Source: Leucocoprinus leucothites
Taxonomy: Eukaryota > Basidiomycota > Agaricomycetes > Agaricales > Agaricaceae
Length of the DNA: 64,000 bases
Direction of reading: 5' to 3'
Assembly (NCBI GenBank): GCA_013368445.1
Contig: JAACJO010000002.1
Span: 868,001-932,000, forward strand
Shown here: piece by piece, positions 1-13,300 of the stretch
Layout: each line of letters opens with the position of its first letter
Position numbering within the stretch: position 1 is the first letter of the stretch
Translations under genes and position numbers: made by a program
Notes under the pieces: generated by a model
The model's input: the letters and a program-made list of their open reading frames with translations, nothing else
Told to the model about the DNA's origin: nothing
Databases searched by the model: none

Positions 1-880
1 TTTCAGTACCCATAGGGGTTCCACTTTGTTAAAGAATATGCAGTTTAGTAAAAGTGCTAGATATATAGTAGTCCATCAGGCTCACCTCGTTGGGTTGACA
101 CTGTAATACGCCAGACCGCTCGTGCTATTGAACACAGGATCGAGTTTCTCGACGAGATCTATAGCGCGTTCGAGGAGAACTGTGTCATTCGGCGAGAGTG
201 CATATGCGGCAAGGAGTCCTCCGAGATAGCGAATGGTTGTCTCAAAGAACGGTGCGTACCCACCCTTGGACTGGTTCACGCGGATGTAAGTGAAGCAAAA
301 TGATAGACAGAACAAAGAACGCACTGTGGATACTGAGAAATTCGCTTGTGTGACCACCTCTAACCCTTTCTGATACTCATCGTCAAGCCCCATGATCAAC
401 ATAGTGTCCAACGAATCAAACGCTGTTAGACCCCATCCATTGAAACTAAATCGAGAGGTTCAGTCTCCCAAATCACCTCAGGCAGAAATCCATTGCTCAC
501 TTGTCTATACTCTCACAGTTGACGGGTTTCAATTCATCATGAGGTGCAGCATACGTCTCATACGCTCCATAAGCATCCTGGAACGCGTACTTGACTTGCT
601 CGGCCCTATTCTCCCAGACATGCGTTGGAACATTCACGAGAGGAGAATAATGCACTGGGAATTGGGGTGCGCTGGAAATAGGCCATGGTATCGATAACCC
701 GGCTCCTCCAGAAGGCGATGTGGAGTAAAATAACGCCCAAAGAGCTAAGAGCACGATTGCGCCATAAATTGCCAGTCGATAGGTTGGCTGTCGCGAAAGC
801 ACAGTCCAGGCATTCGAGGGCGAAAAACGACGATAGTGCATCAGTATCCTCTCGTGGTAAGAGGCAGTCTTTGGAACCAT
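1..880 (-). CDS. GH47 alpha-mannosidase, 5' part (runs off left edge)
   Basis: N-terminal part of a glycoside hydrolase family 47 (class I alpha-1,2-mannosidase) protein, which trims Man residues from N-glycans in the ER or Golgi. The model is complement of 501-880, 325-445, 86-270 and 1-23, continuing outside the window. Residues about 35-55 form one hydrophobic segment after a short basic N-terminus, the type II membrane anchor usual for these enzymes. Exon 2 gives FNGWGLTAFDSLDTMLIMGL, matching the family block around the conserved SLDT motif, and exon 3 gives ETTIRYLGGLLAAYAL, another GH47 hallmark. Splicing out 271-324 joins FSVST to SKGGYAPFF and keeps the frame. The catalytic acids lie mostly outside the window, so ER versus Golgi type cannot be decided. 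Confidence 0.9.
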
Positions 881-1474
881 GGGCCTAGTCGGGGATGTGG
901 CTCGGTTACTAGGGACAGTAGGTGCAGTAGGCTCTGAAGCCTCTAAAGGAGTGTAGCGTTGTGAGTCCAGAATGAGGATAGGCTTGAAGATAGGCTGAGT
1001 GACGTGGAAAAATATGGCAGTGAGATATTAAAACATGAAGGATCCACTTCTGGTTGCTATAGTTTGGGGTTTAGCATCACTGCTTGGAGCTCGCTGCGGT
1101 GTACGCCGTGCGCAGGCCGGCGAGAACAAAAATAGAATTCGAGATCACGTGCCGGTTATCTAGACGCTCATGAGGGTCGGGAGCCTAACGCTTTCTAAGT
1201 TCGGAGGAGGCATGCGGGGGAAGGGAAAGCTCGCGAGGGAGCAGAGCAACCTCATACACCGATGAAGAGGAGCAAACAGCCGTAGAGTTGATTATGGGAA
1301 ACGGTCCGGACCAGGCCAAAAGCGTCGAGACATCAATCGGGGGTTATAATTATTAACCTTCAGGGCAGGATTTGCACGAGCTCGTTCAATCAGTAGCCAT
1401 TGCAAAACATGCGAAATTACATATAAGCAGGTACATCCATGTAGACAACCTAAAACATGGCCATACTTCGACAT
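881..1474. other. Intergenic, no gene seen
   Basis: About 600 bases between the start of the mannosidase gene and the 3' end of the F-box-like gene, both on the minus strand. It should hold the mannosidase promoter and the terminator of the upstream gene. A CACGTG E-box lies near 1146-1151. The short open frames here have no recognisable motif and read like chance ORFs. Confidence 0.5.
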
Positions 1475-2442
1475 TCATTCAGTCGCCCATTCACTCAACT
1501 CCCACTCCAAATTCCATAGGTCCCTATCCATTGCACCCTCCCTCAGAGGCCTCTCCTCCGTACCCTTTGGAAAGGTGATAGCACACACTGGAATGTTCTT
1601 GAGGGGTTTCGCCCTCACAAAATCGTGTCTCATACCAGGCCACTTGCCCAAAGTCATCGCCAAATCAAAACCTCTCTCTCGATATTTGTTCAGGCAATTG
1701 TTGAACTTCTCCGTCGATGCCATTGACTGCCTCTCGGTATTGATCACGCCTCGCATATAAAGGGTGAGTTCAGGGTACACGCAGACTGCGCCCGTGCCTG
1801 TGATGATGTTCATGACTGGAGTAGAATGGAAGTGGGAGATAGCGGAGACTGTTGGAATCCTCCGGACGGCGATGATGTTGACCAGCCTGGGTCTCATATC
1901 TTCGGAACCGGGAGGAGGAGAGCATGAAAGTTTGAGAACCTTCGAGAGGTGGCTCTCGCTAAAGACCCAAGCTTCATATTCTACATCCTTGGCAAGCTCC
2001 TCGCCAGTGGGCCTCTCCTCTGGTTCACAATATTCTGTGAACGTCGTGAAATAGTCCACAACTTGCTCCAACATTCCATCTGCGCAATAGATGTCGAGGT
2101 CACCCGGTATGAATAACCCAGGGCAAAAAACAAGGAGGGCCGCAGACCCAGAAATAACGCTTTTTGTCCTGGTGAGAAACTCAAGGAAGGGTAGAGGATC
2201 CAACCGAAAGTATTTGAGGATGTCGATCACGCGGTGATAGATACACTTGTAGCGCTTGCGGTCCCATAACTTTGAGGTTTTACTGAGCGCAGTCATGGTC
2301 CTCATATCGCAGGAATCCATGATCCTGTCTTGTAGCTCGGGAGGAAACCTCTCAAGGTAAGAAATAGGAGAGTCAACTACAAACCCGTCAGTCCGCTAAG
2401 AAAACGCAAGGGAGCATAGACACAAAAAAACGAACCTTCCAT
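1475..2442 (-). CDS. Small F-box-like protein with nucleotidyltransferase-like motif
   Basis: A 302-residue protein of a lineage-expanded mushroom type. The model is complement of 1475-2376 plus a 7-nt first exon at 2436-2442; the spliced start is MEVDSPISYLERFPPELQDR. The LERFPPELQDRIM stretch resembles the first helix of an F-box. Residues about 55-85 contain SGSAALLVF followed by GDLDIYC, that is, a GS pair about 14 residues before a DLD triad. This spacing resembles the hG[GS] ... [DE]h[DE] signature of the nucleotidyltransferase fold. I do not see the third acidic residue clearly and give no activity. It is divergent from the ZNHIT2-like gene with about 320 bases between starts. Gene reality is likely; function is unknown. 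Confidence 0.7.
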
Positions 2443-2763
2443 GGTTGTTGATGACAGTGGTAAAATTAATAATAATAATTGGAGGGCTTGAGCTAGGTCG
2501 GTCACGGGAATTTAATAGCAAGTTCGGAGTTTCGGAGTGCACTGACCAGCATTCCTCAGAGAAAACCACACAACAATTGGATATAAGTCTAAGAGAAATT
2601 TCTCCTCAAGAACATCAGCGCTCAGGCCAGATTGTGCCGTGCTTCGAGAATGGAGTGCTATCGGTCTCGAGTTAATAATAAAACGAGGAACTGCAACCGA
2701 GAGGCTAAGGCCAGAGCGGAGTTTGAAAGCTGGACACAACCACAAGCGCTACCCAGTGTCACC
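2443..2763. promoter_or_regulatory. Bidirectional promoter region
   Basis: The 321 bases between two divergent start codons (2442 minus, 2764 plus). They contain an AT-rich stretch near 2459-2485 but no motif I can name. Shared control of the two genes is inferred only from the arrangement. Confidence 0.45.
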
Positions 2764-4451
2764 ATGTCCTCCCAAGAAATCCACACCCTTGCAACGGCTG
2801 CTAGTCAAGATGACGATGGCACAAGCAAGGCAATCTGTAGGCTGTGAGTCTTTGATCAAACTCGCCATGTGTTTGCCTTCTAATTCATCTCAGTTGTCGC
2901 CGTCAGTTCGCCAAGTACACTTGTCCTACTTGCAACGTTCCATATTGCTCGCTCGTTTGTTTCCGGTCGTCTGTACGTATCAACTGAGCTCAGTGTACTT
3001 ATTCTGGCGCTGAAACACACCTAGCCTCATTCCCAGTGCTCTGAAACATTCTACAAGAAAGAACTACAATCTGACATCACTACGACCCCTTCGCACACAC
3101 ATGAGGAACGCAAGCAGATGATGGAGCTGCTGAAACGTTTCGAGGAGACGGCTACTGAAGACGAGCACACCTTGTATCAGGAAGCATTAGGAAGCAATGA
3201 GATAGAAGACGGGGGGGCGGACAAGGAAATGTCTCTGGTCGACAAGTTCGCCGGACTTGATCTTGGTAAGCAGAATCGCCTTTTCAGCTCCAGCCCCATC
3301 CCCTCACATCTATTTTAGATAGCATATCATCTGAGGACATGTGGAAAATGCTCACATCAGAGGAAAGAGAGAAATTTGTCAAGGCTCTAGAAGACCCTAT
3401 CAGTGGGCTGGCACAAAGGTTATCGGAAAGTGAGCAACTAGAAATTGAGATCGAACAACCTTGGTGGATAGATGGCGTCAAGCGACTCGATCACGAGCAA
3501 GAGCCTACAGGACACAACGGAAAGAAATCGAGACCAACACCTATCTGCATCCCTCAATCGATGGTCAAACCAGTGCCTCCCGGCCAACCCTTGGTCTACA
3601 ACTTAACTGCTATTTGGTACGTAGGGTCCCCAGTACAGTACCAGAATTGCCACTCTAACCTGCGGGATCAGCATTGCATATAGCTACATTGTACGCCACC
3701 TTGGCGTTCGAATGCTTTCGGCCTTGCCTCCAATGACTCCTGATTTTGAAGAAGCACTGAGGCTGATAGATGTTTTGGTGCCGTTTCTCCTTGATCGCCG
3801 ATCAACAATACTGCATGATAGTGTTGGAGCCGCCATTACAGATGTCTACTCGAGGTTCGAAATGGTGTGTGTTTGTGGCGCACCTTCACCTCAACTTATG
3901 TGTGTATTAAGGTACTCATGGTGTATTTTTAGGGCAAGGTCAATTCCGAACTATTCGCCGTTCTCTTGGAGGATACAACAGGATTGATGAAACCCCTTCG
4001 GGTGATGCCACTGTCATCAGTACCTCCACAGTCAACCGAAATAAGGGAACCACCCCTTGTCGACCTATCGGCTCATTCCCTCCTCCTGCCTATCCTCGTC
4101 CTTTCAGATTTGATAGAACTCTTCCAATCTGAGCAAGGGACAGCCAAAAATACACCATCCCGTGCTCCACATCCTGCCGTTCAAAACCAGCTTGAATCGG
4201 GTATACAATCAGGAACGGGATCGAAGTCAAATAAAATCCCTCGTTACCAGCATGTCATACGCAAGCTAGAGTTCTACGTCGCCCACATCTTAGCGACACC
4301 GAGTCGGGTCATGGAGAGTGTTTCGGATGCAGCACTCCAGTGGTCGCACCGAATACGAGCGGAGGGGCAGAGCGTTTTGACCAAAGATTCTCGAAGAGTA
4401 GAAAGAGTACGAGAGCCTCGGAGACAACTTGTCGAAGAGATCGCTGATTAA
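2764..4451 (+). CDS. HIT zinc-finger protein, ZNHIT2-like
   Basis: A 469-residue protein, join of 2764-2843, 2894-2972, 3025-3265, 3319-3616, 3672-3864 and 3933-4451 (1410 nt, in frame). Residues about 26-60 form a zf-HIT domain: ICRLCRRQFAKYTCPTCN, then PYCSLVCFR, then PHSQCSETFY, giving paired Cys ligands plus the late His and Cys. The acceptor at 3025 rather than 26 nt further on was chosen because it restores the PHSQC ligands. Downstream, an acidic helical region and the LTAICIAYSYIVRHLG block match the ZNHIT2 branch, which in animals bridges the R2TP/HSP90 chaperone machinery and U5 snRNP assembly. Function here rests on family resemblance. No transmembrane or signal segments are seen. 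Confidence 0.85.
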
Positions 4452-4716
4452 CTCTGAACTGATTTTGGACCATTGTGACACTTTGACATCATACCTGAGG
4501 CAGCGACTGGGGGGGTACTCAAAGGTAACCTCACGTGACTAAGTACCCCACCTGAAGGAGAAGGGGTACCCGCACAGTCATCGCACACCGCCGCACCGTT
4601 CTTTATAATCCTCCTTTCCTCGTGCGATCTACCCCCATCGCCCCGAGTTTCAGTCATTCTCCACTGAAAGTCCCCTCCCAATTCCTTTCCTACCTCCACT
4701 TACTACGATTTCCGAC
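4452..4716. promoter_or_regulatory. ZIP transporter upstream region with inverted repeat
   Basis: Region between the ZNHIT2-like stop and the ZIP transporter start. A perfect 8-bp inverted repeat, GGGGTACT at 4512-4519 and AGTACCCC at 4542-4549, encloses a CACGTG E-box at 4532-4537. A third related copy, GGGGTACCC, lies near 4564. A C/T-rich stretch at about 4620-4700 just before the ATG is typical of basidiomycete core promoters. It could be a metal-response element, but it does not match the yeast Zap1 site well. Confidence 0.4.
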
Positions 4717-6260
4717 ATGCGTGTCGCAAGAAGCGTTGAAGAACTAAACTGTGGTAATGGTGGAGGGGATGATACATTACTTGAGCTTCGTATCGCTTCC
4801 ATCTTCATCATTCTAGTTGGTTCAACGTTGGGCGCTCTTTTCCCGGTGGCCGCAAGGCACTCCTCATGGTTGAACGTTCCGAAGCCAATTTTCGAGTGCG
4901 TTTTACTGTGTAGTAGAGGGGAATGAGTATTGATAGCTTTCTGATAACTCTAGCTTCGCAAAATACTTTGGCTCGGGTGTTATTGTATGTCTGTTCTCTG
5001 TTTCTGATAGGGGGTGTCATTGATTGCTACCTGGTAGATTGCCACCGCATTCATACATCTACTCTCACCCGGAATAGAAGCGCTCAGTTCCCCTTGCCTG
5101 TCGGAGGAATGGCAAAACTATGTATGTCTACCACTGCTCCTTGACTATCAACCTCACCTTCTCTTAGCCTTACGCTCTTGCGTTCTGTCTTGTCAGCATC
5201 TTCTCGATTTTCTTTGTGGAGCTTATCGCCTTCCGATGGGGCACGCAAAAACTTGCCAAACTCGGAAAACGCCACGGTATGTTGGCAGTTCTTTTCTCAT
5301 GCATGCATGAGTCGTAGCATGCGCAGCATATTTTCGAGATCGCTTTGGGATTCCCCTTAGTGAACTTGATGCAAATCATCTATATCGTTTACACGCTCAC
5401 GGTCTGTATATATAGATACACACGGCCATACGCATGGGGGACATGCAGCCCATGGACCTGAGGGCAATTTCGTGACCCCGGAGGCCCAGCGGCAGAGGGA
5501 TGATAAATCAAATGATCCCGACGTCGAGAGCCTCGGCACTGTGAAGAGTGAACACAATCACCATCAACATGGTAATGTGTTTACGGATTCTGCTCTGACA
5601 CAAATCATCGGCGTTGCGATCCTCGAGTTCGGTGTAGCACTCCATAGGTGCGTTCTTGATCATGATGTCCAGCTTGTAGTGTGGTCTTCTGATGAAACAA
5701 TGCAATGCAGTATCTTGATAGGGCTAACGCTCGCTGTCGATGAAGAATTCAAGATCTTGTTTGTCGTTTTGTGCTTCCATCGTAAATATCCTTCGCGTCA
5801 CCACCTGCCCAAGAAACTCATCACTTGTAATAGAAACATTTGAGGGTCTGGCAATCGGTACACGGCTTGCGCACATGAAACTTCCTGCCGGCTATCGATG
5901 GGTCCCGTACGCTGGTGCAATTCTCTTTGGGCTCACGACGCCTCTTGGAATTGCCGTTGGTCTCGGAATCCGAGGTCTCTACAACCCTGGAAGCACCACT
6001 GCAAGCATCGTCAGTGGTACTTTGGATTCCCTGAGTGCAGGAATCCTTGTGTACACTGGCCTTGTTGAGGTATGTTCTGATTTTTTTCGTGGGATTGATG
6101 GCTGGATGTTGACTCCATATCGGTCCTCATCTAGCTGCTGGCACATGAATTTTTATTCAACAAAGAAATGATGGAAGGCTCGAACGGCAAGCTGGCATAT
6201 GCGATCGGATCAATGTGTCTCGGCTGCGCTCTCATGGCCCTTCTGGGCCGCTGGGCATAA
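4717..6260 (+). CDS. ZIP family zinc transporter (ZRT-like)
   Basis: Plasma-membrane zinc or iron importer of the ZIP family, 355 residues, spliced from eight exons: 4717-4895, 4954-4984, 5038-5121, 5168-5276, 5416-5647, 5711-5781, 5834-6069 and 6135-6260 (1068 nt). Hydrophobic segments occur in the family order: IASIFIILVGSTLGALFPV; FAKYFGSGVIIATAFIHLL with the TM2 His; YALAFCLVSIFSIFFVELIA; then the variable loop with the His-rich metal site DTHGHTHGGHAAHG at the start of exon 5. TM4 carries GVALHSILIGLTLAV and TM5 FHQTFEGLAIGTRL, the canonical H-x3-E metal site. The protein ends with LGCALMALLGRWA, a ZIP-type terminus. Family assignment is firm; zinc versus iron preference is inferred. Confidence 0.93.
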
Positions 6261-7352
6261 TCCACGTATTCCGATTGGTCCAAGTGGACGTTGATCACTT
6301 GATTACCATGGGGTGAACGCGCCAGCGATTTCGGTTGGCGATTGGCGATTGGACGTGGAATTTCTCGCCTCGAAGCCTGAAGGCCCTAAGAGCGTTCGAT
6401 CTCCGGGTCGTATCAGGGCGTTTAGCAGAAGGGAGTGTGATATTACTATCGCGTGGTTGGATGCCCCTTCGCGATTAATTAAATGAATACGGCGGGAGCT
6501 GCTCGTCGATTTAAATCGATATTTCGCTGCCTTTCGGACTTTAGTGATATAGGCGTGATGAAGGGCGGGGCGGGTAAAGTCAGGATACTGTAATAGATAC
6601 ATATATATCTACTGATGAGCTGAGATACAGACGCTCATAGAATTGAAGTTAGTTGATCATTATATCTTCTTGCACGGATATCATTTTCAAGTGTTAGACC
6701 CAATTTCTAGACCAAGGCCAGAGGTGTCGTGCTTTGCAACTTAGATACGACAAAGATAGAAGCAAACTGACTCCATGTACATTCCACGATAGGATCCACT
6801 AAATGTGAGGGCTTCAGGGCGAGAGAATTCGTTTTTTCTCAACAGAGTCGACAAAACCGAGGGAGGTCTGAGCGGACCGGACTTCCTCAGACATGAACTC
6901 CTAGATACCAATCCAGTGCCTCCATGTTCTTCCCAGACTCTTGAATCAATTTGCTTATTATCATTCGACTACCCTCAGACAGGGGAATTGCCTCGCAGTT
7001 TTACTTTGTGTAGCCGCTGAGCTGACCTATGCGCAGAACAAGTAATGTGACTTGGGTACATCTAGTACTGTTGAATATTGAACGGTGAACGACGTTAACA
7101 ATTTGATCATTAATGTAAGGGCATAACCTATCACTGGTTTTCAGAAGTGACAAGCCCGTTCAGAGACCAAGAAAATATTTGTTATTCTCAAAAACATTTT
7201 CGCAGAGTACAGAGGGACAAAACATAGACGAGGTCGGAGGGGAAGGGCGAACAGAGAATACAACTACAAGGGGGCTATAGCGCTGTAACATTTTCGGGAA
7301 CAAAGACACAGACAGGGCATTGTTGGAAATGAAGTGAAGAAGAAACTGGTGC
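6261..7352. other. Intergenic, no gene seen
   Basis: About 1.1 kb between the ZIP transporter stop and the 3' end of the first giant GTPase gene (convergent). Short ORFs on either strand, including one of 99 codons at 6303-6602, lack recognisable motifs and splice logic. The sequence is AT-rich with no clear repeat. Confidence 0.5.
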
Positions 7353-10300
7353 TCAGGCCATGAGGGCACCTCGAGTCTTCTTGAGAGAGTCAGCAATTCC
7401 AAGGAAGGTTTCTGCCAGTCGGACCTGGGGGGGGTGGTTAAGATAGAGGTATTGCGTTGGATAACGGAGAAACATACAGAATCAAGGGCTTCGTTATACG
7501 AGGACTTGACGTGCGCATTGGCAGGAAGAGATGCATTTCTCGGGGCTGTATTTTCAACCTCCCTTGCAATCTGGGCCATACGTCGGAGAGATTGGTTGCT
7601 CGGGCCAAACGAGACAGCATGAAATGATAGGGGTTTTCTAAGTCCAGTATCCTTAATGACTCATTAAAAATTGTGTTCAAAAGATGCTCACCCGAGAGAA
7701 ATAGCGGTGCGACAAAGTGTACGGATCGTGGCATCTGAAATGCCGCATTCACCGTCCGAGAGGAATACCACAACAGGCGACCTGAAGCCAGGACGGAGTC
7801 AACATCACGTTTTCCGGTGTCCGTATAGGCACGAACCGTTCGCCATTCCAATGCTTACGCATGACTACTTCAGTTTCAATGACTGCCGCCTCATAGTTGG
7901 TACCCCCAACGGCCTCGTACTGTAGCAGGCTCTGTAACATGTTCTCCGGGGTACGCTGAAAGTCATTCTCGAAAGATCGAGCGACAGAATTGTTGAAGAG
8001 AATAACACTGTACGCATCCCTGCGGGCGGCTGCAGCCTGCCCTTGAGCCCCTGATCCTGCAGCCGTCAACGCGGTCTGTCTTGATTGCCAGAAACCGTGA
8101 AGGGATAAGTACACAGCGCCAAGCCTATCGTTGTGGCGACGCAAAATCGTGGGAGTGACCGGCGTAGCAGGGAGTGGGGTTGGAGTATTCTGGCACATAG
8201 ACCCAGACCTAAGAAAAAGTAGCAGTCACCATCAATTACTCAACGGAACTTCTTAAGGATATAGATATCCTACCTGTCGATTACAAAAATACTTTTTGGG
8301 AGTGTTAGCACCTGAAGGCTCACGATTGAGTCGTGCCTTGTCAATACTCACACATGAAACGCCTGCTGCATCACTACAGGATTCTTGCACAAAAATACAT
8401 GACCATCGTTTGAAACATATCTGAACGTATTTAAGTGACGGTGTTAGGGAAAAGTAATTCTAGCCGCACCCTAGGCTCAATCGGATCGTGGCATGTGGGG
8501 GGTGGAAGAGCGGAAGAGTGCAGTATGAAGGCTGTGCGGGCTGAGAGTCATTTACAGCGTGCTCTGGACCTAAGAAGTGTTATGAGCCGTAGCCATTTGG
8601 CTTCAAGGCAGGCTTCAAAAAATCTGATCTCACCTGGGCACATGTGGTCACTGGAGAATCGAGTAAGGTTTTCCACCCAATCCAGCGGCATTCAGTGTCA
8701 CTCACCATTTCGCAAACGTTGATTGATCGTCTCGGGAATACGGATCTTGAAGTGATGTTTGAGCTAGTTAGATCGTCAGTGGATGAATTCCGCGCACCTC
8801 TGAACCCTACAATAAACGATCAGTATCTAGAATCGTGTCAGTTAGATCGTACGTACCAGAACGCCTCCAATACAGCTTGTGTGAGATCCAATCTTTAGAC
8901 CGATTGCGGTTTGGTTCAAGCCGGGCCTGGATATGTTCGTGGTCGGCTCCAGCACATTGCTGCCCTGGATCGGTCCGGCAGTAATCAAGGTGTGCATGGC
9001 GACCCATGCTCTGGCAGACTAGATTGCACATCATTGGCGCGCCTTCATCATTGGCGCCGAATCGGCGTCCATTCAATTCCATGGCGGTTCCGTCGGGGCC
9101 ATCAATAGCCCATCTAGTCCTGGACATGGACCCATGACTCGTCTCGTGCTCCTGTTGCGGATGCTCTATTTTTGTATGTCAGGATTTGCCTGGAAACTCG
9201 GCTATGCAATGACCTGACCTTGTGGTAAGGTGCAAAAGTAACCACAGTTCTCGCACCTAGAAAAGTTAGAAAGCATCCGGCACAGTTTGGTAATTGCTAT
9301 TCACCTGCTTTCACAGAAGTGAAAAGGCGCCGGGTCGAGACTATGGGTATGAGGATCTTGGTGTTCCCGTTCCCCCGCCAGTATTGGTTTGACGCAAGGC
9401 AAGCGTTTCGCCGCTGTAACAGTCTCAGGGAGAGCTCCTACTCATGAAAATGCACAAACCTTGAGTGTACTGCACCAAGAATCATCAGCCATCAAGTATA
9501 AGCTAGTAAGGTAAAAGGGTCTATCATACCTTAGTATATTGAAATGTCTCGTGGCGGCCGGTGAAAGTTGCTTCGATCGATTGGGGGGTAGTATCAATTT
9601 CACAGATACCGGCAGTACAGAGCGCTTGGCAGCGATGGGCCTCTCTACCGCTTGTGTCAGAAACCGTATACAACCCAGTAAGCGAGACGCGTATCTTACC
9701 CACAGAGATGGACGGACGAATCATCCAACGCATGAAGATGGTCTGTGTTGCCGCAAAGCCGTTTGCAAAGCTCACAAGTCATGGGACACATTCTGTTATC
9801 ACAAACATGTTGTTCATGAGGCTCGTCGCTAGGTGGAGAAAGCAACATTAATTAATTGATATCGCCAATTGCTGACAGCGACTTAAAACTCGCCTCGGGT
9901 AGCTACACGTTCCTTCACAAGTATACTGAACCGTTCTGTTCAGAAGGACAACGGCGAGTGCACAGGGCTGGAGGAATATCATCAGTTGTGAGTACTTTTG
10001 GCATTGAAGAGTTGGGTCACCTTGCCACAGGCATGTTTGCGAGCAGAGCAAATGTGATCGCCTTCGTGGCGAGCCATCTACAAGCTTTATTAGCATCTGT
10101 TATGATCGATAGCTAGTGGCCACAAACTTGAGTGCAATCTTGTTGACACCCCTTTTTGTCTCGGTGAATGCACGGTGCACCACAAAGATGGAAATCAACA
10201 ACACATCTATAAGCAAAAATTCGCAAAGGACTTTAGCTTTGGATCCAATGTGACAAGACAAGACCTACATGTGCGGTCCATCATGTCCAGCACTAAATTT

Positions 10301-13300
10301 GTATCTAGTGAATCTCCTCATAGTTTGAAGCGAAAAACAGCGTACCGAGATTGACATATTTTAAGTTTATCAGGGTGATCGTTCACGTAGTCGCAAGAGC
10401 GAGGACATTGATGGTTGGTGTTGCAATCGTGAGGTTGTTGGGATGGGTCGTGCCGGCGAGATAGCGTACATTTCAGGTGGCAATAGACACATGACATTTT
10501 ACATAAATCGACATTGGCTTGGAGTTCTACAGCGGCATTCGCTATTTCGCGCTGCAACAACTCAGCATTAGCATTACTAGACTTGAAACGTTGTAAATTG
10601 GCCGATATCCATGCTTCAACGTGAGCAACCCGAAGCTTGACGACATCACTGAGATAAACCGTTAGTTGGTCAATCCAATCTACTTCAGAAATATCGTGTC
10701 GGGTGTCATATTTCTCCCATGACCTTCTGAGCTCAGCAAGGACGTCCTCCCTGTCAAACGGCTCGGAAGCATGAGACGACAGGAATAGCCTCAATTCTGT
10801 GTCCGAGGAATCAATGACGGTATCATTGTCGAGATTCTATCACGAGAATGAGTAAACGTTCAGGGTAGCGTTGGTAATGGCCCGTTTTCCCACCTTGAGT
10901 GGCTCGCTCGATGAGCCAACCTCTGCCAAACCATACTGAAACGCAGTGGGAAGAATTGCCAGCAAGGTCTGAGCACGATGGGCAGCGAGTGATTCTGCGC
11001 GGGCGCTTAGATAATGGTGAGATTAAGATAAGAGTAACTCACGAGACATAGCACCCCAGTCGTTTGCCTACCTCTATGTGTCAGTGAACACTGACAAAGA
11101 AGAGTATCAATCATCACCTTGAGTTTTGACATCAAGATTTTCAGAGTATACAGGAATTCTCCCGCTGAAGGGTAGGTTATTTTCTGAGAATCAAGACGGC
11201 GTTTGAGGATCGAATATAAGGTATAAAATCTGCTTGATTCGATAACAGGCCAGGGTATGATATCCAAGCGGCCAGCATGAAGTCTTGAAATGAAGTTAGA
11301 ACCTTGTTCGGCACGAACAATATTCTATGAAAGACGAGATGAACTCGACAAGACTGGTGCAAGAGAACGTGGGGCTTACCTGGAGCTTGAGCGAGAACCT
11401 ATAGAGCATCTTAGAAGAGATTCCACTAAAGAAGAGGAGGCTTACTCTCTGACTATCTCCCGTTGGTCGGATTCAACAACATCCTGTGATCAAAGGTCAA
11501 AGTTATGAACAAGAAACATCGCTGATCCAAGCCAAAACGCGCCTTGATGATTATGACGAGAGTTGACTGAAATAGAGAGGGGTTGGCAGCGGGATCTAGG
11601 ATGACAGATGAGGCTTGGAAAGATTGGAATAGATCAGCAATATCGCGAGATAGAGCAAAATTGTTTCTGAATAAGACCTGAAACCCCATATATCAGTGTG
11701 TTGCTGGAAAAATGAAACACGAACGAGGTTCGAGATTGCGGTGTTGAATAGAACAAGCAGTGCATCTTCCTGCGGTGAACGTTCGATACTATGCACACCT
11801 ATAGGATACTTGAAATCAGAGCTTTCACTTTTCAAGGTTAATAACTTACCCTCGAAATCAAGAGCTACCAGCAAGGCATCATCTGTCGGGGTAATTGACA
11901 TCCAGACACCCTCTGGCCAGCAAAGCTGACTTCAAAACCCGAGGCTGATAGTAATTGGGCAAGTATGCACGAACCTGTGGTCCTCATAGCGGAACCGGCG
12001 AAAGAAGTATCCATCAAATGATTAAGGGCAAAACTCTTTCCGACGGATTGTTCCCCTGAGTATGAGTGTAAGCATTTATTTTCAATCAGATATCCCCAAA
12101 CTACAAACCCATTGATGAAACTACCTTGACAGGCTATACATAGGGAATTAACGATCGAAAGACACTATCAAGGATGACGACCCACCTTGTCTGCCATGTA
12201 GGAACGTAGTATGGATTCATACCACCCGAACGACAGGCTATCAACAATTCGACCAAGTTCAGCGCCAAGTAGGTTCTTCTCAAACTCCGCCGACAGAACG
12301 CCGTCCTTCAGCGGTACAAACCGATTGTCATGGGCAACCGCAATATGAATAGGAAGTAGGCACAGCAGGTTTACGAACCATTGGCCCGCAAGGAACTGAG
12401 ACATTGAAGTAGGTAATCCTTGAAAAAGGTCGTGAATCAAAGTCGGGTATGTTTTGACCTGAATAGAGATTGCCCGGAGTTGGCCGTCTGTCGGTTTTTT
12501 CGTTTGGTCTTCGAATTTTCGAACCATGTCACTGAAGTATGAGGCATACTTGTCGTGAACTTGGTTCGAGACGAAGGTAACGCTCTTCAGCTGCCGGGAG
12601 GCGGAAGATGTAATGGAATGTTGTGACACAGCTGCCATGACTGGGAACCGAGTCCAGACATCTGCGAAACAATCAATCAAACAATTGTTGATGTAATTCA
12701 CCCCTTTCGTTGTATCGATAGAAGCTTTTGCGCCTTTCTCCTTGAACGTGAACTCGGAAGACTTCTTCGTGATAGTCAAGGCCAAAGACTGACAATAACC
12801 CTTTTCTTCGTCCAGCATCATCAAGTGTATACTTTGCTGATTGACGAATGAGGTTACTGAAAGGCTTCCACGTTTCTCGGGCAACGTGGTCGTGACACCT
12901 TCTGATGCACCGAAAGTATCCCAATGATAGGCAGCTAGAATTCTCTGGTTGTCTGCCTCGAACACTAGCAAAGCACAAGCCCCGTCAGGAGAGGACATGA
13001 CGTAGGTGGGGCTTTGTAGTAAGGATATTGACGCGGGGCTGAGGTCCTTACGATGAGCTACATCGAAGCATGGCTGAGCGAAATGACTTACCGAAAGCGT
13101 TGGCTGACTAGGGAGTAGATACGAGCTTGAGCTCTCGAGTCAACAAGCAGTAATTCTTCCGAGCCAGTCCCAGTCACGAAACATATGTGCGCGATTGTCT
13201 CTCCGTTGTTGTACCAGCCTGATAGCTCGAATGGCCTTGCCCAACCTTGAAGCGTGCTGAATTGCTCATCAAACACGAAGATGTGGAGAGTGCGCTGGAG

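Noticed and set aside
6303..6602. 99-codon minus ORF between the ZIP and GTPase genes
   Set aside because: No motif, no homologue I recognise, and no splice extension; it lies in AT-rich intergenic DNA.
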